DNA of 64,000 bases from Anarhynchus alexandrinus (GCA_008711295.1 VUYV01000119.1:1783524-1847523); one strand, 5' to 3'. Shown: positions 21,541-36,540, numbered from the stretch's first letter. Numbers and translations: made by a program. The notes: generated by a model from the letters alone, not told the origin.

Positions 21541-24500
21541 TACCTATAAATCACTTACAAGTTCCATACTTCTTGACGCTTGTGCTTGTCCTTGCATTGT
21601 TTGAATCCTGAAAGTTTCTGGCAACTGTTGTCAAATATGTTCTGTGCACGCTCACACAGATAAAATGATTATCACAGTAGCTATCTTCAAAAAACGCAAG
21701 ACACCTCTGAAGTTTAGACACCTGTTCATCGTGGACTAAAATTGCAGATGGGTAACTACTTTAAGGTCCTGTGAAATGACACATCCACCAAAAGATGCTA
21801 TCCAGACTCTTCCTGCCATCAGTAGAGCATCCTCTGTCCCTGCACTACTCCAACATTGGGATGACGTAAGCATTTGTGCTGCCACACAGCAATTATTTTT
21901 TAGAACAATGAAAATTAATAACTTTTTGGAGTTATTTTTCAGCTGAGAGAGTTCCCTGATCCGTCTCATGGACTAGCTGGAACGTGGGAAGTCTGACACT
22001 GGGGCAGGAGTAAGTGCCAGATTAATTTCATTTCCTTCTGCTGCAGTGCCAGATTATGCTGCCTTTATGTATTTGTCAGAATACCTTTTAAGGCAACTAA
22101 ACCAGCTTCTTGCCTAAATATACCTTTTCTGAGTATGTGTTAGCAGTCTTAGAAAGCAGGGAAGAAAAGACTGTAAAGAAGCAACATGAGCATCATTTTG
22201 GGAAGGAACTGAAAGCAAGAAGGAGAGCAGGAAAGTAGCCATCTTTTGGGGCACAGATGGTAAGACTGATTAGGAAACCATGGCTAGAAATCGTAGTAGC
22301 AAAGGTTCATAAAGTCTGCATTGTAAATAAGCAAGCCTGCATCAAAGAAACATGTCATAAAATCAAAATTTCTTCCTAATTGCAGACAACTCTGAAGTGC
22401 CCTGACATCCAGCACCCTATAAGGCAGAAGAGGCCTTTTTCCTTCTATTCCATATTAGGAGAAGCTGATGAAGTTTTGTTAGAATTGCTATTCTGATTGT
22501 TTTAGTAATTCATTGTCTATGAATTACTAAATTAATTTGGTTTCTAAGAAGGGAATTATGAAAAACAATTTTCTAATGCATTCTTTTGGCCACTCTGGAA
22601 ATAGAAGTTCTGATTTTATTTCAGACCTCCAATTAGTCTGCCTTTACATATGTTGTTTTACAGTTCATTATAGGGTCTCAAGACTGTAGATCTTGCCCAT
22701 AAGAGTATTGAAATAACAGAGAGAGAAAAAAATTACATTAAGTTTTAAGTTTGTGGCACACAAGCATTTGATTTCCCAAAGCTGGTATGGAACATTCCTG
22801 TTGAAAATTGCCTTTTCATTTCAGTCGATGGGAATTGGGCTGTTTTTTCAGATGAATCAATTTGTTCTCAACTTCAGACTTTTTAGTCATATATGATCTG
22901 TGAGCATTTTAAGGCTAGGTGCAAAGCAAGAGATAGTTTTTTAGAAGACAGAGGCATTCTAGATCAAAAAGACCTCAAACCAGGACATTATTTTTCTAGT
23001 ACAAATAGGGCATTATTTCCAAGTGTGACAGTGTAATAGCTATGCATAGAAATGTTTAGCAACTAGTGATGTTTTTAATGCAAGCTTTTAAGTTTCTCAT
23101 TTACACAATGACCATAAGTGCTAATTAAGGCAAACAGGATTCAGGCATAACCTATCCTAAAATTGTTTAAATATAACAAAAAAGTACAAAAATAGAAGGA
23201 GTTCCTTCAACAAAGAGCAAAGTTGAATTTCTAGGACAAATTCCTTCCCAGACCATTGGAAATTCTCTGGTCTGTTTCTAATCTGATTTTTGGTTTGGTA
23301 TACTGTATACTTAATTGTCTTCCTTCTATCAATAACTTATCTGATTAATAGAGTGGGATTGGTAGACAACTAATACAAGAGACTGTTAATGAAGTATATA
23401 TTCATAAAATAAAATTCAGGCTCTGTTTTAATATAAGAAATGATTGCAATCCTGGCACAAAGGGTGAGATAAGGAAGTTGCCTGCCCAGATTCAAGGCAC
23501 TTGTTGATATAAAGGTCTGCTCCTGAAACGAGTGTTTTGAAATTTCCCTCCAACGTGGAAGAAACACAGTCCACTTTGCCTTTATTCAAAGGGGCTGAAT
23601 AGACGAAAGACATGATGTTGCATAAAACAACAGCCCCGATGCAGGGAGCCAGACTTGACCCTGGAGCAGGCTGGCATGACCATCTCACCAGTCTGCTGAG
23701 ATCTCCACATAAAAGGTCTAATAAGTTAGTTATGCACATATGCGGTTAATTGTTTTATTATTTTTCCCTCAAGTGTTTGGTTTTTTTTTTTTCCCTAAAG
23801 AAATAGTAAATTGCTTAAAGAGAGATGTCTGTCTGCTAGATGACAAGTGATTCAAGACAGCCCAGGAACATCAGAAACTAGGCCTGTTATTGTGACGCTG
23901 AGTTAATTGCTGGACTCTACAGCAGATGTGGGGTCTGTTTGGAGGGGTGGGCAGGGGAGAAGGTTTCATGCCACCTCAGCAGCCTGAGACCTCCATGGGG
24001 TAACTCAGGGGAAGCCAGTAGGAGCCTGGGGACTTAGTGGATCTGGTGACTCAGACGGGTCGTGTTTACACACAGTAATTATCGGGTTTAAGCGAGGTGA
24101 AAAAAAGAGCATAACAGGGCTACTTTGCATCAGCGGCAAAACTTGTGATCTCACGCTGTCTGACTTGAAACCAGGGGAGAGCTCCCATGGAGTCAGTGAC
24201 TTTTTAGAAGTTCTTGTTTTATTGTATAAACAATGAGAGCCAAAGCACGGTGCCTGGTTCTGTGTCCTCGCACGCTGCACTGAGGAAAATACGGAGCAAA
24301 GCGCAGGACTGGCTGCTTCCATTCCAGTTACAGAAATTTACCCTAAAGTTCTTGTTCAGTCTTTGTTCCCATAAAACTCCTGCGGCCTTCAGCTGAAGTG
24401 CTGGGAAGGATCTAAATCTGATAGTTTGGTTGAGAAGGAACAGCAAGTGAGAAAGGATGGCTTGGTATCTGGCCCACCAGTACAAATGGGAAAGGGCTCT

Positions 24501-27500
24501 CAGTAGCTCGTGACTGGGCCCAAAGATATTAAAACAAAACTTGGCCATATTAGAATCATCTGGTGAGTGCATGACAACACTTTTAAAATGATATAGTCCT
24601 TCAAGAGATGAAGTATGCTGGCCATCATAGGTGGGTTTCTGCCAGGCTTCCCTGTACTCCAAACTCAGCAACTTTACAAATAAAAGTAATGCTCACGTGG
24701 GGTAGCGGGTCCTCTGAGTCACAGGCATGTGGATGAACCATGTGCTTTTGGTTAGATGTCTAACTTGATTTCTGCTATCCAGTTGGACCATTTTGGTTAA
24801 CAAAAGTTGAGACCTGAATCCTCTGCCATAGGAGACAAAATATCTACATGTTTTCCAGCTTCTCATAGACAGTAAGAGAAGAAAAAAATGCAGCGTCAAA
24901 TCCTATCCAATAGACCCTAGGCTTATCCAACAGGCCTTCTGGCTTCCAGATTCATATATTATCCTTTCACTGTATCATGCATTGAACTCCTTTTAGCATT
25001 ATTTGGCAACATGCTTGCACAATGAAGGGGAAGATTTTTGGCCCTTTGTATTACTTTAACAACAGAAATAAGCAGGAAAAAATCCTATCATTTGCTTGAC
25101 TTATGAATACAGCATATTTGTCCAAGTCAGGAGTTCAAACTGGAATCGTAGACTCTCCATACAGAAGCAGCTGTTTCAGACTTAGAGACACTCTCTTTCA
25201 GTGTCAGATTTTGGAATTCTATTCTTAGCAGTTAGCTGTGATGTAATCCACCATGGAGTGAAGATCTAGCACAAGACCCAGGTGCTTCCTTGAAGGTCCG
25301 TGATAAATATTGCACCCAACTGGACCCCAAGCGGGCCCCAACCATCTACGTCACCTTAGTACTGAACGTCCTTGTACTGACTCTGTGCAAGAGAGATTAA
25401 TTTCATAAAGAACAAAGACATGTCCTAAATGTGGATGAAAATCGGAGCAATGTGCTGCCACACTGTTAAAAAAAAGCAACAGCAACTTCTACAATTTTTT
25501 ACTTGAACAATGCAGCGTTTTCAATTTGAGGACCAAAACAATATCTTTCTCTTGTTCTCATCTTGATAAACGCTCCACAAATTTGTTATTTCTGCAAGTA
25601 ACTTGTCTGTGAATGAAACACTGAAAGAAACTTTCTTTTCAGGAATTCTCACTAGACCTATAAGCTCAGTAATTACATTTAATGATTTCCTTTAGAAAAC
25701 CCCACTTCTTTCTTGACAGGCCTGGCAGCTTATTCCACCTTTTGAATGTCTTCACTGCTCCAGAAGGTCTTAACTTAAAATAGTTGGAAGAAATGGAGTT
25801 AGAGAAATTTTATTATCCCATTTCACAAGAAGTCTAAGGAATACTTACAAACTTTGATTTGGTCTCCTGATAATTTTTAGCTTTCTCTTTTCACCCATTT
25901 CGTTTCTTGTTTCGTTTCCAATATGTGACACCCATTTAAGATTATTTGTCATTTACTTTTTTTTTCTTTTTAAAAAATAATGAGGTCCAGGAGCTCAAAG
26001 AAACATGCATGATTCTTTAGACATGAAAAACTTTAAAGTAAGATTTTCTTAGTGAGGAACAACTTTATTGACTTTCAGTACAAGATCCCATGTTAAAAAA
26101 TGAAGGGACAGATTATTTCTATACACATAAACAAAAAGAATAAATAAAATAGTTTTATTCTTTCAAAGAATATTCAGGGAATAAAACTTCTGATACTTGG
26201 GTCCATGCTATCCTTCTTGACTGTATTGCTTTGGTGATGTTCAGTAGCTACATCTTATTTGAGTCTCTTTTGAGTCTCCATCTTAGAGAATTAATGTCAT
26301 CTAAACTGCATACTGAAAGATCTTGTGCCTTCTTAACTGCCTCTTTTAAAAGTGGGTGTACAGGTTACATATATACTAATTTAACTGTCTGTATTTTGTC
26401 AAGTTCTATTTCGGTGTGTCCTTCTTACGCCATGAATGCTGCTCCTGCTATTGAGAATAAGCTTCATTTTACTAAGCTAAGGCTTATTCATCTGGGCAAA
26501 GACTAAATAGAGGCAACCTAATCTGCTGTGGAGTTGACTCCCCAAAATAAAACTTGTGGCCTCCCATCTGCCTGACATACTAATGCAGAGGTTAGCAGAG
26601 CAGAAAGTGAGGAGAGTGAGGTGAGGAGTTTGGTTTGTTTTGAGCTGCTGAGTGACTAAATTAGAAGAGATGAGAGAGTTGCAGTGGGTGTCAGCATCTA
26701 CTAGGGGAAGGATTATTGCTGAAAATCCTGTGAGGTCTGTGCTGTATTGTGCTGTATTTATTAGCTCTCCTCCCCAGCCTGCAACCAGGTCTACACGACT
26801 AATGGAAATGGGAAAAGGAGTCATGTGTAATGTAACTATTTCCTAAGGCAAAGAGCAGAGCTGTTTTTTTTTCCTCAGGGCTAAGACGTCATAATTTACA
26901 AAAACGCCCCCAAAAATCTGTGAAGTGGCTCTCTAGTTATAGCTGCCAGTGGCGATGAGCTGCTATGGGTGCAAAGCAGCTCCTGCGTGTTTCTGGCATT
27001 CATCTGAGGGTAAGCAGAAGTGTTACTTAGAAGTTAGGAGAGGTGATGTGTTCTTTTGCTTGAAAATCCCCATATTTATTTTTTTTCCAGTGTTTTTTAC
27101 CATGTATTTCAGCGTGATGAGAGGCAGAAGGCTGCATTTTTGGTCTGTGATGTTTCCTAGCTCTGACTGGCTCAGGGCTATAGTGTCTGTCCTGCACCAC
27201 TCACCGATACAAGAAGATGTGGGAGGGAGCAAAGATGGACACGAACAGGGGGCCATTACTTATGCATCAAAAATTAGGTCTTCTAGCTCAGAAAAGATTG
27301 CAATTCAGATGCTGAATGTGTAATTCAATAATTGCAACTTTTATACATCGAAATTTTTTTAAAAATGTAATGAAAATTGTAGAGAAATGAAAAGATCACA
27401 CATTTGAGTGCTCAGCCGAAAGCAGAATCAGGGAGAAAAAAGTTAAGTTGTGTGGGCAAACAGGGGTCTAGTGCTCCACTTCACTCTGACCTTGTAGTAT

Positions 27501-30500
27501 TTTAGCAGGGGAGATGTAGCATTACAGTGTTAGCCACAGACTTGCTTTTTGTCAACTGTCCTTGCTTATGCCTCTGTTGAGCATCAGCTGATATGCAGCG
27601 CACTTCCTTGCTGCGGGATTTTCAAACTACCTGTTTGAGCATCCCTCCTCTGTAAACATTTGGGGTTGCACAGAGGGATGTATAAAAAGCTGAAAATCTG
27701 GGAATTTGTCTGTTTGTTTTGTGAACTCTGACCTGTTGAGGTCAGATTCTGGGACAAAGGAGAGCGGTACCTCTCTGAGGTGCTGCACGGGCTGACTCCT
27801 GCAGTCGTGGGTTCAAGGTGACTTGTTGCTCTTTCCTCCAGGACCCACCATGATGTGGGACTTGGTGCCCCCAAAGCAGTGTGGGCAGCCAGGTTATTTC
27901 AGCAAATGGTTAGGAGCTCAGTCTGCTTATTTCATCAGGATACCAGGATATACTGGAGATTACTTTTCATAGAGGTAGCCAAGTAAAAGCCACAGATTTG
28001 AAGTTAGGAACTGGGTCAAATTTAGTGTCTGAGTTAGCAGATATAAAAGGAAAGAAACTCAGTGCGTTGGGTTTTAGCAAAACAGTCTCTGGAAAAGACT
28101 GATTCTGAACTCCAACAGTTCAAAATTGGTCTTTACCTATAATACAGGACTACGGAATTTATATTCATGGTTATGGTTTGTGTCTCTTCTTTAAATATTT
28201 TAAAAATTAATCTTATTTTTTTTAACTTCTTTGCATCTACCTGTCCACATTTCAGGTTTTTTTTTAATTTTTCACACTCTCCAATAGAAAGGAGTGTGTA
28301 TTTGTGTGCCTTCTGTGTTTGTGAATGTTGGCTAAGGGATGTCACTGTCATTTTCTTATCCCATTAAGGCAGGGTGAGTTTAACCAGAACTTCCTCAGAA
28401 TTTGCTGGTATCATTGTTCACGTAGGATGGCTGATAATAGAAGTTCCTTTCCAGAAGGGCCAAACAGGAAAAGAAACCTCTTTGTAATTGTGCAATGCTC
28501 ACATGGGAAAACTGAAGACCCTCTGTTTGTGTTGCTTCTCAAAGCAATGAAAGATCCATCTGCCAAGGGGAGGTAGAAGTCTCAGTAATCAGCACTTAAC
28601 TTATTAAAGTGAATATTGTTGAAATTTAAAATATATATATAAAAAAGAGTTCTCTGTAAAAACTAAATAATTTACAGAGACGTGTACGTGCTTTTTCGGA
28701 AAACAATTTTTTTCTGCCAAAATCAAAAAAGCCAGAAATTACCCCACCTAATAACTATTTCTTATTGTCATACCATCGTTCTAACTGAGAACAAAGCATT
28801 ATAAAGGCACAGTGTGAAACTCTGTGTCTTACAGATAGCAGTGGGTATGGGCAAGCGAGGCAGCTGGCTGCTGACAGCAAATCATTGGTGAAAAAAAAAA
28901 TAATCCAAAGTTATTCTGTCTATGCTACAGGGCTTGGGAAGTTTTGCTGGGTGCTGCAACTGCTGAAGGAGTAGGAGGGGTACATGGGAATACACAAATA
29001 TTCTTCATTAACGACCGCATCACTTCTGCTCCTCACAGGATGCCCTTTCATTAGTTAAAGCAGTGAGAATCTTGCCCATCCTCTTTGGGGTGAAATTCCA
29101 TTCCCTCCCCCTATTCTGAGGTGCTATAGCTGGCTTTGTCTTTGTATCTTCATTCAGAGCCCTCCCAGACACAACATAATAACCAGGAGGATGGTGGCAC
29201 ACTAAGTTGCTCCACACATGTTGCCATTCCATCACCTAGTGCCAGAGTAGGACATCAAGATGAGTTTCTCTGCAGAAGATGCACCAGGAATAGGATGTCC
29301 ACACACTTTCAGATCTTCATGCCAGATTAAACAAGTACTTGGAATTAGATTCACCTTTGTTGGGGAGTAATGCTACATAAAAGGTTGACTGAGAAAATGT
29401 CTGAAATGAAGATCAACCCAAGCCCTTATGGGTGGCTGTTGCTGCTGCTGCCTCCCATGAAGGGGAGCTGCAGGTCCTCATGGGTAAGCTGAGCAAGTGA
29501 AGTGGTGGGAAGGCAGATGAAAGGCTGGAGGGAAAAGGGGAAAGGGAAAAAAGAAAAGAGCTTGATATGTTGAAAGCCTCTGAGGTGGGAAGGAAGCAGT
29601 TTAGAGGACATCTCATGGGAGGTTCTCCAGCTGGATAAATATCTCGCTCTGGTGGTGTATGTGAGACATTTTCTCCAGTTACACTATGCTTTAAAGCTGA
29701 GATGGGACATGGGAACCATCTTGTGCTGGACATATTCCTCAAGGATAATCCTGCATGATAGCGGAGCCTGTGCAGCCACAGCGTGAAATATCTCCTATGT
29801 CTGGAAGGAGATAGTAACCACATACTTTGTAAAGTCCCCATTGTTGCGGAGTCAGAAAAGACACAGCTGCACTCATTTCCTTTGAGGGCTCTCCAAAAAG
29901 AAGTAAAAACCTATTCAATCCACTGTGATGGGTATACAGTGATATATTCCCATTGGTTCCAATAACCACAGTATCTGAAATCTTTCCCACAGCATCTGAA
30001 AATGCTCATCTAAGCAAAATCGCAACCCACCACTTGCTGAACATCTGTGAATTTAAGATAATAAGTAAAAATTCTGGAAGGAGACTAAGATGTAACAGCA
30101 ACCAAAGGGTTGGCAAAAGGATTAGAGGTTAATACAGCAATTAATTTTTCCCTTCTGTACAGTGGAACTATTGCTGCAATACAGTGAATGGAAACATTAA
30201 GCCCTGCTTTCATCATTCTTACAAACACGTAAGAGTATTTCTCAAAGACTGTTCTCTGAACGAACTCAAGTATAAATATATCCTGCAGAGCAGTGGTGTT
30301 ACCGGTACTTTTAAATGTGGACTTACTTGTCACATGAGAAATGGGGGAACTATATCACTGATACATGTTATTTGTCTGCTTTTAGCTTTGACTATGCACA
30401 GGTGACACAGAAAGTCTGATCCTGTCTACTGTTGAAAACTCAGTCACCCATTGAAGTCAACAGGAGTTAAAGAAGACATCAAGGTTTGTCTGAGCCTAAT

Positions 30501-33500
30501 TTTAAAGATGTTTCAGAGTCTGCAGGACTGAATGAGAGGGGTTATTAGATGTATTTATTTCCCAGGGAAATCTATGGAAATTAAGGTGCCGAATAGTTTA
30601 TAAACATTTGTCTGCTAAGGTTTGTCTGCGCTCCACCTCCACTGAGCTTAGCAGAACAGGGTGTCAAACTCACTATTTCCTGGAGTAAGGACTTTTTATT
30701 ATCCCATATTAACATGTGTCTTTAAAAACGGTGGGAAAGCAGCATTTTCAGCTGCAGCAAATTTGAGCAAAATCTCATTGCTATGTAGACTATAGGGGAG
30801 TTGATCCTGAGCCTGCTGAAGTCGGTGGACAGACTCCAGCTGAATTAAATGGGCTTTGGGTCAGATCCAGAAAGGCAGTAGGGAATTGCAATCAGACAGT
30901 TTAAACTTATCATGAGTTTGTCTTGGAAATTCTGCTCACAAAAGGCTGTCTCATCTGGACATGGAAACACTTGGTCTCCTGAACTGCTGTCTAGTAGTAG
31001 ATGCTCTCATTTTTTGTCAATGTGATTAGCTTTTGCACTCAGTGTGAGCTCGGACCTGCACCGATCCTAAATGTCTGGAATTAGATTAAAAACAACAATA
31101 TCTTCAGTGTTATAATATGGCAGGCATTATATGGCACTTTGCCACGCACTACAAGTTTGGACTGGTGAGACTTCAAATTAAGTGATACTATAACAGACTT
31201 AATTTTGTGCATGTTTACCAAAAATTAGAAGACAGCAGGAGCTCTGAAAAAGATAGCTCCTCAATAAACACTTTTGAATATTTTCAGTCAATCTTTAGTG
31301 ATGCTATTGGTTTCTTTGAAAATGTTTTGAGAACATTTTCTGTTTTTTTCTCATGCTGTGGAAGTGTGAAAAAAGTCTAGTGCTGTTTAAAAATATTCTT
31401 CTAGGTTTATATTACTGCAGCAATTATATTACATAAGCAGTTTAATTTTACTGTCGTGTTTAACTTAGACAATGTAATATGTTGCAAAACAAATTTAGGC
31501 AGAATATTCACGGTTTTCTTTGTAATTTTACTCGGTGTTTTTCTCAAAGAGCTGTGGACTAAAGGAAAATTCTTTGTTTCAATTCTAATCAGAGTACTAA
31601 TTTTTAAGATATTAACTACAGTGGAATCTTCCAAAGCTGTGAAAAATCAGTTTACTTAATAAAGTAGTAAACCTTTGGCATAATTAAAAAAAGAAATGTT
31701 GGCTCAATTAAGTTTTGAGTACATGTAATCAAAAGGGAAGGGCATAAAGAAAGACAACATGCAAAAAAAAAGTTTTATCGTAGTTCAGGATACCAATTGC
31801 TTTTTTATTTCATTTCCTCAAAAAAGAAAAGGTGTTCAGTCTGGATTTAATAATTATTGTGACTCATAACATAATGTTAGATAACTTTTTCCTTAGAATG
31901 TGTAATAGTAAAATAAGAATGGGAGAAGACTAGGATGGAGTAAACACAGTAACACTGAGATCCAGGTTTAACAGGGTAATGTTTGTGGACATAAAAAGAA
32001 TTTTCAGACACATGGGTGTGAGTTTAGGTAATAAAATAAAAATACATCAGTGATGTATTTTGCCCCAGAATATCTTACATTTATATAATGTTTATTAATC
32101 ATAAAAGTATTTAATACAATTTCACATCAAATATAACATTTTCAAATAGACAGCCAACAATTTATATCTATGCCACACCATATAGCACATGGATGCATAT
32201 GTGCTGCAAATATTTCTTGACAGGTCTGTAAGAGATATAAGGTGTTTTGCATGGCTGCAGAGACAGGACCTGCAGTGCTGATAGAGTAGGTGGAGCAGAT
32301 GATCTGTGATGATGGACTTCCCTGTGAAGCGAGGTGGCAGCTTTTGGCTCCAGCACCTTCCTCTATGCTCTATGGCAGCGGTGTTGGGTTCAAGCATACG
32401 GCAAATTTCAGATGGTTGGGCTGCAGGATATGTCGTGAGATGACGAAAGATGGGGGAAAATGGAAATAGATTCCTGCTTACATTCACTAAAGCATAGCTT
32501 TCAGCTGGTAATGCTTGTGAAGGCTTGGTATCTCAATTTTGATGTCCCTTGTAGGACAGATGTTGGTTCACAGATCCAGTACAGGAGCTTTGGTCTTTAG
32601 CTGGTGGGGTACTTTCAGCTGTAGGTCACAGGTTTCTGCTAACTCACCCATGCACCTCTTCACAGAGAAACTAATGAAATCTGGTTGCTTACAGATTTTT
32701 ATTTTTTTTTATGGTGTGTTTGGTTTTTCTGGTATCCAATTAGGCTTTACCTGTACTTAAAGCATTCATAACATCTCCCTTCCCCTTAGACTCTTCATTG
32801 TCTAATAAATGGTGAGTTCATGCTGCAGTCCTTACTTCATTAAGGGTGTTTGTATTCTCCTTAAGATATACCAGGCTGTCTCTGCTCATGAAATATGCAT
32901 AAACTTCATAACTTTGAGATGTGTCTCTGTCAAATTTGGTTGAACTGGGCCAACGCACTCAGAAATTATTTGTGAGGTTCGTACATATAGAAAGAGACAA
33001 TATAATCCTTTTTTACTTAGGAAAGCAGGTTGAAAAAAGCTATTTTCTAAGCATTTTCAACATGGTGGAAGAGCAGGTAAGATTTTGGAAAAGGTTATAG
33101 CAAAGTTTACATTTCTTTCTTTGTATGGTTTATAACAGGCACCCATAGATATATACAGGTCCCCTTGGAGATGTTTATGACAGAAGAAAAAAATTCAAAA
33201 CATTACAACACATGTCGTTATGGGTTGGTGGTTTTTTTTGTTTCCTTCCTGTTTTTCTTTCCTCCAAATCATGTGCATTTTAAAGTCAACAAATAAAACC
33301 ACTGTGTCCTGAGGGAGAATTAACTGTGAGTGAGCAGTCTGGGACAGCAAAGGCCACTTGTAGTTTGGATGCTTTTCCGTTCACAGCATGGGAACATAAA
33401 TATATGTGGAGACCATGAAACAAGCTAACAGATTAATAACTTCTCCCTGTGCTTCTTTGTGCCCTGCTGTCTATTAGATGAATGAGTCTAGAAGCTGCTT

Positions 33501-36500
33501 TGTACTGTGCATTGTTTTCCCCAAGGTATACTTTGGATACTTTAGGGCTGAGAGATGTTTTATATAATTTCCTTGGGTGCTGCCACTTGTGATGATGCCT
33601 GCTTTGAAGTGTCATCACCCCTAAACCCAACAGCAGCAGCAGCTGAACACAGAAACTAATTTTTCTTCCTAAAGAGCTTTTATCGGTTCTTCTCTGTCTC
33701 ACACAAAACCAAATGATTTCCTCAAATCTTTTCCATTTTCAACACCTCTGACATTTACCAGCCTTGTGGCCACATCAGGGACATAATTTTTCTTGTCTGA
33801 TGGTTAAAGACACTTTGATGGTGTCTTCCTTAAAGCTAGCTGAGTCCTACCAGAGAGAGGTGAACCTTTACTGCTAGTCCCTTAAAGGCAGTAAGACAAA
33901 AAGGGAAGATACATAGTGATTTTAACTGTGTGCCTAATCACTGGGTCCGAATGAAAGCCGGATAGTGAGAAGTGTTCCCATCCTTCTATAGTCCCAAGTA
34001 TTTTACCTGTTGACTGCCTGCTTCCCACTCTTTAAATAATACCATCTCAGATTTGCTGAGCTTGCATCTATACCACAAGGTGCATCAGGCTTTGAGCAGA
34101 TTAATCCCAAGGTGGTTGCACATGAGCTAAAGCTAAAACCAAGCTTTGGAAAGTTTATGTTTATTTCAGGCACTAGAATGCCATTCTTAGGGTTAAAACA
34201 CTGACCCATCACTTTTCTGAATCATGAGGCCTCATGCATCTCTCTCTCCACAGTTGAAATGAAAACTCCTGATGCAGGTGTCTACAGGGTATGCATAAAT
34301 CACAGTGAGAGTTTACCTGTGACTATGGACAGCACATTTTCAAAAGCTGCAGTAAATTACCTTCTCCAAATACTTAGTTAAGCCCTGCAATCCTTATTCA
34401 TCTCTTCAAGAGTCCCACGTGGGCTGACAGCACCATAGCTCCTTGTTTATACACAGAACACGCAGATCACAGTCGGTGCTAATTACAGGCTTCACAAAAT
34501 TTATGGAGAGCATGGATGACAGGCCTTGAACTCTTTATTCTAGCATCTCTTCTTGTCAATATTGGACCGTTCTGCGAAATTTTCATGTCCAAACAAACAT
34601 GCTGAATTATAGACCTTTTACCACTTTTCTTTCAGAGCATTTCAGTAGCTCAGATCTCCTTTCAAGGAAGTTCTTCCTGGTACTGCAATGAATCTAAATG
34701 TTTATCTTGCTTTCATACCAGCACTTCTGATTCAACTGTTTATATTGGCAGCCTCACAGATGACTTCGTATCCGAGGAGTTAATGGTCTTGAACAGGCTA
34801 CATCTGCTCTATTGGGCATCGCACTTAGAGCCTGAGCAGTCTGTATGTTAACACGCATACCCACTATATGGGAAACTGCTGGTGTGCACCATGCGTGGGT
34901 GGGTGTGTGACAGAGGCAACAGTCTAACCTGTCAGGAGGAGATATGTGATTCTGTTTGTTACACAAAATAAAGGGCACAGTGGCATGGGAGGGAGGAGGA
35001 AGCTCTCCACGGAGCGGGTCCGCGCAGTGTGCTGTGGGAAAATCCCCCCAGAGTCTGTCTGATGCTGCACAAATGTGGGGTTCCCAGTGTCTGACGGGAT
35101 GTATGATTTACTCACTATACTCCTCTTCCTCCAAAGTGGTTTTTTTTATCTTATAAAAACTGCTCTTTTATTAAGCCATTTGTTGTTGGGCCTTTCTTAA
35201 TGAGATCCAGAAAGCATCCTACACCATCTCTCTCTCTTCATTCCCCTGCCACGTGCAGAAAACTCTTTTACCACATATATATTTGCTGCCTTTCGGTTTT
35301 ACTGGAAGTCCAACCTGAAATTATGAAAAAAAAAAAAGAGCAGCAAAACCTAAGAGTTCTTTGTTTCTTTTATTTTAGCCATTTTCTAGTTTGCAGCCTC
35401 TCACTCAGAACTGGTTAGCTTTGGTAGAAACCCCTCTTTGGGTAATTTATGGAGACCAGATTTGATAATTCAACACAAAGTCTGACTTTTTTTATTTTTC
35501 ATGTCATCCTGTATTGTGTTTCTGCTGTATCTGTTCTCCAATTTTTCCTTTCATTAGTTGAATTATATGACTATGGTATACCACAAAAGACTTCCTGAAC
35601 ACTTTGACACTAATCCAGAAATGTGCTCAGGTTTAAGCATGCAACTAATCCCAGCAAAATGAATGGAGCTATTAATGAATTTAAACATATTTCCAGGTGA
35701 AAGCTGGTATGAATTATCCTATTACCATTGTCCCAAGCCCCTTGGTTGTGCAAACAAAGCACTATAATGAACCAGCCCTTCAATGTAAAATGTTATTCGC
35801 AAAATATTCTAAATGTAGAAGAAAGAGTGCCAAAAAAAGGCTTTTAAAAGCAAGATAAATAAAGAGAAAGAATGGCTCAGAGAGAATGATGGGGCACATT
35901 TTTGATATGCATACAACTAGGAAGCTTAAGGTATTAATGAAATTATCTGAAAAGGCATCTATATCCAATAACAATTTTGTTACATAAAAACCATGTTCCA
36001 GTTAAAATACTTCCATTTGTCAAGCTATATAACACATTTTACCGTGATGTGTATTGTTTTAAACATGCTCACAGGCGAAGATTTAACATCTGTGATTTAC
36101 CTTTTACAATGACTTGCTTTAACACCGTGTCAGTCTGTCAAAACTTAAATTAATAATAAAAAAAAGAAGTTATTCTACTAAATCAAATGGAAAATCTAGT
36201 TCTCTTCTCCAGGACCAAGTAGCTAAGGATCTTAGCTGGAACCGAAGAAGAGATGTCTATTTTTTCCTCCTGGCTGATCTGTTATTTAGCTGGTTCCCAC
36301 TTTTGGCTTCATTAATCTTCTCAATTTACTAGACCTCATCACAAATTGAGATAGGATGTCAGAGCTTTTAGAGATTGCAGGTCTCTCCTGCATTGTGTGA
36401 TGCAGGTCTGTTATCCAAAAAAATCTATAGCAATTTTCAAAATGCTTTTTTTGGTACTGTTTATGTTTTCCCCTCCTCTGTTGGCTAACAGCAGTCTCCT

Positions 36501-36540
36501 CAGTCTTCCTGGAGTTACCTGAAACATGGTAGCTGTCTTT
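21541..36540. other. Long repeat-poor, gene-poor stretch
   Basis: No CR1 recognised in 15 kb. Contents: a perfect 13-base hairpin at 22501-22531, a mildly CpG-richer patch at about 24040-24400, a purine tract at 29524-29562, motifs near 30440 and 30820 typical of a reptile/bird dispersed repeat, and a possible microexon at 33021-33076. The ORFs (for example 24219-24671 minus and 26949-27323 plus) have no recognisable domains and are taken as chance. The rest is AT-rich unique sequence. Confidence 0.4.
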
